From: Cinnamomum chago | Taxonomy: Eukaryota > Streptophyta > Magnoliopsida > Laurales > Lauraceae | DNA: 64,000 bases | NCBI GenBank assembly: GCA_038049695.1 | Contig: CP142460.1 | Location: forward strand, 38,621,501-38,685,500 | Direction: 5' to 3' | Translations under genes and position numbers: made by a program | The notes under the pieces: model-generated | Seen by the model: the letters and a program-made list of their open reading frames with translations, nothing else | What the model was told of the DNA's origin: nothing | Database searches by the model: none | Shown: positions 56,919 through 64,000 of the stretch, one piece after another | Position numbering within the stretch: position 1 is the first letter of the stretch | How the letters are laid out: each line of letters begins with the position of its first letter

Positions 56919-57243
56919 AGGCCCGTTTAGCACTTTACTAGAATCGTAAAAGTCAAGTAAGGCCTCCATTTTTCAGACAAGATATCACATCAAAAGCACT
57001 TTAATTCAAAATTTCCTCCATCTTTTAAAATATATGTCAAAAGGCATCCACCATTATCTACTAAAAAAGACAAAAAAAAAAAAAACCTCCACTTTGCTAT
57101 ACAAAAAGTCAAAAATATTTCATACCAAACAATTAAAAATAAAGTACCATCATAATCCACTTATATTTTATTCCCTCTTGATTTGATGCTTTACTTCACT
57201 TCATTTCACTTTATTTTAATAGTAAAATTACCAAACGGGCCCA
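56919..57243. mobile_element. MITE with about 20-bp inverted ends
   Basis: The left end AGGCCCGTTTAGCACTTTACT and right end AGTAAAATTACCAAACGGGCC are inverted copies with a few mismatches. About 325 bp, no ORF. It abuts the inner edge of the right arm and has no partner in the left arm. Confidence 0.6.
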
Positions 57244-57248
57244 TTATA

Positions 57249-57726
57249 CGTCGTGTTTGGATGGATTGTGAATTGAAGTAAAGTGAGATGAAGCATCAAA
57301 TCAAGAGAATAAAACATAAGGGGATTATGATGGTCTTTTATTTTTTAGTGGCTTCATCGGGAGGCTTTTTGACTTTTTGTATGAAAAGAGGATTTTTTTT
57401 TTTTTTTTTGTACAACGGGCGTGTTTGAATCAGTGGTGAATTGAATTGAGGTGAGGTAAAGCCTCTATTATCCAGACAAGAAAAGAACCGGGATCAAATC
57501 AAAAGTATACGAACTCATAATTCCCTCCTTTAAAAAGAGGTAAAAAAAGCAACCTCTTTTCTCCATTAAATGACAAAAAAAAACCTTCATTTTATATAAA
57601 AAGTAAAAAAGATTTTCTATCGAGCCACTACAAACAAAAGATCATCATAACCCCTTATATTTTATATTTTTTTTATTTGATGCTTCACCTCACCTCAATT
57701 TAATTCACCACTCATCCAAATAACCC
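57249..57726. mobile_element. Foldback-type element (right copy)
   Basis: Same structure as 10733-11199: GTTTGGATGG start, GAGGTGAGGTAAAG and CACCTCACCTCAATT internal words, CATCCAAATAACCCC end. Its long inverted arms lie at about 57249-57400 and 57585-57726. Confidence 0.75.
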
Positions 57727-59599
57727 CGATCCTTTGGGATCCAAATACTTAACCTACTTGAATCCTATAATCAATGACTAGATTATAAATATACAAATAT
57801 CTCCATTCTTCTTTGCAATGATTGGGACCATGGATCGGTAGTCCACCTCATGAACTTGATTTTTCTCATGCTTTTCCTGCTTCACAACAAGTAGTTCAGC
57901 TCTTTGAAAAAAAAAAAAAAATAGTTCAGCTCACGTGCATGTCAATACAACCATTCACGTTGTGGGCCCCACTGTTGTTGGGAATAATAGGATTCGGAAA
58001 TAGACAGGTACTATCTGATTGTTAACCATCACTAGACAGGTTTAAGCATCATCAGTAAATATATCAGAAGCTAATTAGATTGTCCAAACAAACATTAGTT
58101 TGAACTTTGAAACTAGGCCGATCTTTCTGTGGGTCCAATGATTTAAATATCCTGGATTTTATTTGTCACAATCTTCTAAGAAACGGTTGTTATATATTTC
58201 TCTATAGTCATGGGTGCTGATCTCATTTATAATAATAACTAGAAGTAAAGTCCCGTGCTTAACTCAGGCCTAAAAGTAAAAATAAAATAAAATTAAAGGT
58301 TTTTTTATATTATTAAGGAAGAAACAAATCTAAAAGAACATTATAGTATCTACTATTCTTACAGATTATGCTATGCATGGCCAACATATTTAAAGTTGAT
58401 TGGTCTTGGTGCATTAGAATCACACACATGTCGAATGATCAATTGATAGGTCTTCAAGTTTAAAGCATCACATCAAACCAGTATTCCAACTTAGCAAAAT
58501 AAAAAAAATCTATATACGAAAATAGAAAGAAGTTAAAAAATAAAGTAAACTTACATAATGTGCTGACCCTTTAATTCAAAGGCGCTGACAACGGTGATAA
58601 CCATCATGTATGTGCGAAAAAATAAAGCGGTATGGAAAATGATAAGCAATACTCTAAGTACCCAAAAAGTTTGATATTACCATAATATTTTTTCTGCATA
58701 TCAGTATATGAGATGTAATTCCTTGATTCCTAGAATACTTTTATTCCGAGAATGAGTTGGGATGAGAATTCTATTTTGAATTGATAGCCCTGTGATTATA
58801 GAATTACTACACCAAAGTGGGTCCCGCACAAACTGGAGCACACTAAAAAACAAACACTGATCATGCCATGTCCCTCGTATAAATTCTTCATTTTCTTGAC
58901 AAAACAGATGACAGGGAAAATGAGATTTGAGCAGGCCTCTTAATTTTCACAAAAGAATTTATTTTTATTCATTCGTAAATTTTCATTCGAAGGGAATAAT
59001 TTGTAACAATTAAAGAGAGTTCAGCCAAATGCATTCTAGACTATCAATAATAGCATAGTGATTTCTATCGTATGGAAGAATGAATTCCCACAAGCACGGA
59101 ATATTTATAAACAAGAATGCATATATAGAGCTAGAAAAATAAAATCAAGTTCCCACTGTAGAAATGTAAAGCCGTAAATGTCTAAGCACCAAAGCTAACA
59201 AACAAAACCCTAAGAACATCTTTCCATACAAATGTACTGAAATAAAATTCAAAAAAGTCCAAACCGGGGCATTATTTATTGCTTGTTCGTTTCGGACACG
59301 CCCGCAGACCTGGTGGGAGGAAGCACAATTAGCAATAAATGACATAATAGAACTACCAATATTCATAAGAAACAAGCCTTGGTTAACAACCGGGCCTTTC
59401 CAGGTTTAGAGTTTTATTTAAAGGGGCATTCGACAACAAGTACCTGAACATATCACCTTCTAGCCTTAGATCCACAGTTTCCAAATTTGAAAATATCTAA
59501 GTAATCCTTTCTTTAATTCATATCCCATGATTAGTGGGATATGCCATTAATAAAGGTCAACTACCATTTAAATGACCACGATTAATGAAATCCCATTAA

Positions 59600-60440
59600 T
59601 GAGATTTTCAAATAAACTTTAAAAAACACAAAGAAATTTCAAAAGAATGTAAATAAGTTTCAAAAAACGCGAATAAATTTAAAAAGACGCACTTAAATCT
59701 CAAAAGATCCAAATAAAATTTAAAAAATATAAATAAATTTCAAAAGACGAAAATAAATTTCAAAAGATTAAAAAAAATTCAAAAAATATAAATAAATTTC
59801 AAAAGACGCAAATAAGTTTCAAAAGGATGCAAATAAAATTACAAAAAATGCAAAAATTTCAAAAAACACAATAAATTTCAAAAGAACGTAGATAAATTTA
59901 AAAAGACGCAAATAAATCTTGAAAGATCCAAATAAAATTCAGAAAATGTAAATAAATTTCAAAAGACGCAAATAAATTTCAAAAGACATAAATAAAACTA
60001 AAAAATGAAAATAAATAAAAAAATATATACATTTGTGAAAACTAAGATAAACCAAATTCCAGGATTTTAGAAAGATTTTCCAAAAACTTAAGTATTATTG
60101 CCAAAACTCAATTAAATTTATTTAAAAAAATGAAAATAAATTTAAAAAGTCTCAAATAAATTTCAAAAGACAAAAATAAAATTAAAAAATGCATATAAAT
60201 TTTCTAAAAGACTCAGATAGACTTTTCAAAAACTCAAATAAATTTTCCAAAAATAAAGAAAGATTTGTTCAAAAACTTAGTTAAATTTTTCAAAATGAAA
60301 ATATATTTGTTAGAAACTTAGATAAATTTACCATGTTCAAAATGGAGATAAATTTGTCAGAAACTCAGATATATTTACCCAAAACTCAAATAGATTTGTC
60401 CAAAACTCAGATAAACTTTTTAAAAACTTAGTTAAATCTA
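59600..60440. repeat. AT-rich minisatellite in the eL36 intron (right arm)
   Basis: Some 35-40 degenerate copies of a unit of about 20 bp, AAATAAATTTCAAAAGACGC, which changes gradually to CTCAGATAAATTTxxCAAAAA toward the right end. It is absent from the left arm. Confidence 0.85.
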
Positions 60441-60985
60441 TCAAAAACTCAACGAAGGTCGGTGGGTGGTGAGTGCTCTAGCGATCTCTCCGGTCTTCTT
60501 CGTCGGTCACAGCGGCAAGTGCGCAACAGCGATGATAGAGTTCAGATAGCTCTAAAAATCGAGAATCAAATCTGGCCATCCAAACTGGTCAAACTAGCCT
60601 TGACTATATTGATGCTGTCGCGCTGATGTCAACACCTGCCTGCTTATTGCTCTGGATCTGGGCTTCTATAGAGTGGGCGGGTCGAACCTGACCCGAACCG
60701 TCCAGAGACTTGGGACACCCAAAATGGGTTGTCTTCTTTCTTTCTTCAACGATTCTGTGACGGACTGTTTGTGGATGAGATTGGCATGGATAGAGTGGAT
60801 GAGGAGATTTTTGTTTAGTCCTCGTACGGATACCCAACGTCCTGCTGCTTATCTTGGCATGAACTCGCCGACTTTGAAGCCCGGATTCATTGACTTCCCA
60901 CATAATGAGAAAGGGAAAGTAATTCGGAGCAGTCTCCTGTTGACATGGAAATAGTTCAATTGCTTAACGACTTGAAATGATAAGA
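60441..60985 (+). other. Unidentified GC-richer insert, possible second captured fragment
   Basis: It lies within the right-arm eL36 intron and is absent from the left arm. It is clearly richer in GC than its surroundings. A 93-residue plus-strand ORF (60673-60954) and a 99-residue minus-strand ORF (60604-60903) overlap, but neither resembles a protein I recognise. A captured piece of another gene is possible. Confidence 0.3.
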
Positions 60986-61374
60986 GTGAAGTAATAAGAT
61001 AAACAAAACTCACCTCATCTTCCAAATCTCCTCACGCTTCTTCTAATTTGCTCTTTTGTGGGTACCCAACTTTCTTTTTGGATCTATTCAACCATATGAC
61101 TATTATGTCAAAAAATAATTGTTTAAATGAGAGAGATTTTAGAAGAGAAAGATTGTGCTGCAACATGGCATGTATGAGAGCTCTCATGTAGCATCATGCG
61201 GCTTGAGAGTGCCGGCGTGGCACTCTCCAGGACTAGGGTTCCCTATTGCTTTAATATGGATATATTGGACTATTAGTTAACCTTAGACCCGAAGTCTATG
61301 CATGCCCTTAAAATAGGAAACACTAGAAATTGATTGTTAAAGCATCCGGGCAACAAATCACCAACGTGTATATA

Positions 61375-61548
61375 TATATATCATCAAAGGGTGTCCTAGC
61401 CCTTTGGGCTAGATTAATCCTTACAGGCCCAAGGGGAGCCGAGCCGGGTAAATCCCATGTGACCCCAATGTGTAGCGCAATTTCAAACCTTCAACTTTCA
61501 GGAGCAAACCATGGTTATAGGCCAACTGAGCCACTCTTTGGGTTAATA
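61375..61548 (-). mobile_element. Au-like SINE (right copy)
   Basis: Reverse complement of the left-arm SINE, with the same ACCATGGTTTGCTCCTGA and CACATGGGATTTACCCGG words. The A-rich tail is replaced by (TA)n near 61365. It shares its flanks with the left copy. Confidence 0.75.
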
Positions 61549-62142
61549 GTAATGTAAGTAAAGTTCATTTTTCTCCTTTTTCAAAGATCTAGATATATAG
61601 GATCTTAAAAATGATAAAAACACATATTTTTTTTTGAATTGTTTTTCTTTGTAATAGTATCTAAAAAACTTAAGTTTAAATGTACTACAATTTTTAGGCC
61701 CATGTATGTTTTTCTAGTTATTTATTATAGAAGAAAACACATTTAATGGTTCTTTATGGATCTTCACTTGACTCCATCAAATTTATCCTCTTTAATAGAA
61801 AAGATTGCTATGGATGAAGAAAAAGGGACATAATGCACCTCTTTTTTTTTTTTTTATTATTATTTTTTTAGCTATTGGCTCAGGAGTATTATTGTCACTA
61901 AACCCCTAGGTTTGCACCCATACAAATGGACGGTATTATTGAGTCAATTATGAGCTTTTGTTGGTTAGAATTTGTTGGCCATTGATGAAAGGATTAACAT
62001 GATCAGATGTGGTTGAGTTCTTGTACATAGGAAGGTTCCAACTAGATCTTTCAATCCCCCATCCCCATCCCTAATTGGGCTACCATATGGGCCCTATAAT
62101 GAGGTGAAAGTGTGCATGGGATATATGTGGGGAACGTTATAT

Positions 62143-64000
62143 ATATATGAGTAACACTATAAAACTCCCTGGGCGTTTTTCACAAAAAAAGCCCCTCTTT
62201 TAGCCAATGAAAGTGTCACACGTGTCATCAATGATACACTTATCTATTCTCTCTCCTAAATATTCTCCTAAAATTGTGGATATTTAATAAATTCTCTTAA
62301 ATCATTGGCTAATAGATAGGGGCAGAAACTCCCCTTTTGAGATAGGGGAGTTTTTGAGAATTTCCATATATATATATATATATATATATATGGCTCCCAA
62401 TGAGAGATATCTCTCACCGTATATGAGAGATAGGGGTGTGGGCCCTCACATTTAAGTTGTTGGCATTGGATATGGATGCGAGGGCTCCCACTTTATCTTT
62501 CATAGTAGGGTTAGAGCACTTATGTGTGAAATGATCGAACTGATTCAAAGTTGGTTATAAACATAAGGGAGCAAATCTGAGAGTTTTTAAAATTGGGAGT
62601 TTTTGAGAATTGAAAGTTTATGAAAAATACTATAGTTTTTCATATCATTAGCCCCGCCCACCCTCACCCTCTATAATCCTTGAAATGCGCTTCTTTTGCT
62701 TTAAAGATCTTTTCTTCTCAATCGTTAGGGCTATTATGACAAAATCAAGTAAAACAAAGTAAAGACAAATGGGGACCGTAAAGGTGTTGCGTCATTTTTT
62801 GCACTTTAGAATGGATAATTTTTGTATGAAGTACTCTTTCATCAGTTTCTAAAAATAGATACATTAATTTGTAATTAACTCCTCTAAGTCATATTTCCTG
62901 TAAAACATCCAATAATACAATTCTCCTTTCCATTAAAAAAACCCAATAATTTATAATAATTATATTATTATTTTGTTGCGCTAAAGTATTTGCCACCGAG
63001 ACACTTACCTAACTACCTCACCCAACACAATCAAGGATTGATCATTGATTGTTTTTGTAGAGAGTTTCAAACTACTATGTTATGAGTGACTTGGCTAGCA
63101 AAATTATTATGCTAGTTTTTACTATAAAGAATTTAGAATAAAAGAAAAAAATAGAGAAAATCTATAAAATTATTTTACACTATATGTTGTGGTTATTTCT
63201 TTAATTATTTAAAAATTTGTAAACTTGATTTTTGCTTTTTTGGTGACATTTCCTTATACTAATAAAACATTGAATTTGAAAGTATCTCGATAAAGGTCAT
63301 CACCCAGTATGGTTCCAGCGAAGAAGGGTCCTGGGGGCCTAAATTGGAGACAGACCTAACCTTTGACAATTTTACACAAAGTGGCTGCTTACAGGTTTTG
63401 AAAGTATCTTGATATTTTCTTGAAATAATTTTTTCTTTCAAAAAATATATTCTTCTAACATTGATGTTCAGTCTAATTGGCACTCAGAATCTTTATTATT
63501 ATGTCTTCTATTTTCTTAGTGAAATAAATGATTTATTTATAATAGAGACAATGACTATCAATAGACTAAAAAACAGTTGATTATGGAGAAACACGAGGCA
63601 TCCTAGTGGCAAGGGCTCGGGATCAGCGTAGGTTGACTCACAAGTTATGTACCATTCACCCATCTAGCAACAGCAGGAAAAAAAAAAAATGCTTACATTA
63701 AAACATAACTAAATTATCTAGATGAATTGAAAATTGTTGGAGTTAGCATGGACACACCAAATTTTCTTTCAGGGTTCACTATAAACGAAAGTCCACTAAG
63801 AAGACCATGTGCAAGAATACAAACGGTTTTCAAAATGAAATTTGGGCATGTCATGGTTTGGTGATCGCCTTAGATTTCTATTGGCTTGTTTCTTTATTAG
63901 AATTCAAGGAATTCCTCTCCCAGAATTTCTTAATGTTCCTGTATAGTCGAATTTATGAATTATCCTTTTTGCTTGAGTATCCATAAATCCCACAAAAAAG
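62143..64000. other. Right flank, non-coding
   Basis: No gene. 62156-62372 begins AAAACTCCCTGGGCG and ends GATAGGGGAGTTTTT, so it may be a small TIR element. A (TA)n run follows at about 62373-62393. 62400-63580 is AT-rich with nothing recognisable. Confidence 0.4.
63595..63670 (+). other. Possible tRNA-type SINE remnant
   Basis: TAGTGGCAAGGGCTCGG resembles an A box, GGTTGACTCAC about 25 bp later is a poor B box, and a poly(A) run follows at 63679-63690. Only a weak suggestion. Confidence 0.2.

Larger units (their letters stand above)
59276..61080 (-). pseudogene. RPL36: Captured eL36 gene fragment (right copy)
   Basis: Exon 61080-61014 reads KRKLGTHKRAN, stop, KKREEIWKMR, matching eL36 (KRKLGTHKRAKKKREE...KMR) with a stop and a short deletion. 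Donor GTGAGT starts at 61013. The last exon 59309-59276 follows ACCAG and gives SAGVSETNKQ and a stop. The intron is 1704 bp compared with 204 bp in the left arm. This copy keeps residues lost in the left one, and together they make the identification firm. Not functional. Confidence 0.8.
58239..61260 (-). mobile_element. Helitron H2, right copy
   Basis: On the minus strand it starts TCCATATTAAAGCAATAGGG at 61260. It ends with a GCACGGGAC stem-like sequence and CTAG at 58242-58239 followed by T. This copy shows the pre-insertion state for the left arm's solo LTR and for Helitron H1. It is 3.0 kb because its eL36 intron contains extra sequence. Confidence 0.75.
57249..62142 (-). repeat. Right arm of the large inverted duplication
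   Basis: Reverse complement of the left arm. From inside out: foldback element, flank (57727-58235), Helitron H2 copy (58239-61260), flank, Au-like SINE, flank ending near 62142. It lacks Helitron H1 and the 539-bp solo LTR found in the left arm. It carries about 1.5 kb of extra sequence inside the eL36 intron. Without that it is about 3.4 kb, in agreement with the left arm after its own insertions are removed. Confidence 0.85.

Noticed and set aside
60604..60954. Functional gene in the right-arm insert
   Set aside because: Overlapping ORFs on opposite strands, no recognisable domain, no splice structure I trust. Kept only as an unidentified insert.

Overview
This is plant nuclear DNA, specifically a repeat-rich intergenic region of an angiosperm. 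I see no intact host gene. It holds Ty1/copia and Ty3/gypsy LTR retrotransposons, solo LTRs, Helitrons, a foldback element, a hAT-type MITE and an Au-like SINE, and every coding remnant is broken. The species cannot be told from the sequence.

Layout. 1-3845 is the 3' end of a Sirevirus-type copia element (several polypurine tracts and a 1.67 kb LTR), inserted into the gag of a minus-strand gypsy element whose LTR runs to about 5227. Two inverted copies of one locus follow: left arm 5632-11199, right arm 57249-62142. Each arm carries an Au-like SINE, a Helitron holding a ribosomal protein eL36 gene fragment, and a foldback element at the inner edge. After removing insertions private to one arm, each is about 3.4 kb. 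After removing insertions in the spacer, the arms lie about 4.4 kb apart.

The spacer is filled by nested LTR elements whose order can be read from 5-bp target-site duplications (TSDs). Solo LTR S1 (13340-16621) sits inside a small TIR element. Element E1 (18237-56556) is a Tekay/Del-type chromovirus with 3.2 kb LTRs, a Met-tRNA primer site, gag, pro, RT, RNase H, integrase and a chromodomain remnant. Its 5' LTR is split by E2, a minus-strand solo LTR of a related family (18760-45132). E2 is split in turn by S3, a plus-strand solo LTR (19618-22422), and by E4 (24517-44905), a 20.4 kb Tat-lineage gypsy element. A hAT MITE (51329-51854) interrupts the E1 integrase.

E4 is the most remarkable part. 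Besides degenerate gag-pro-RT-RNase H-second RNase H-integrase on the plus strand, it carries on the minus strand (43815 to 38982) a gene-like unit with a plant mobile domain, a basic nuclear-localisation-like stretch, an acidic region and a coiled coil. That unit is divided by GT-AG introns in its own orientation, and at three introns the reading frame continues correctly across the splice. It is now a pseudogene with stops and frameshifts.

The LTRs are also rich in short palindromes centred on TCGA (GTTCGCTCGAGCGAAC in the E1-type gypsy LTRs, GGCCGGTCGACCGGCC in the Sirevirus LTR) and in several kinds of tandem repeat. Nothing here appears functional as a protein-coding gene; the interest lies in element structure, the nesting history, gene capture and the inverted duplication.
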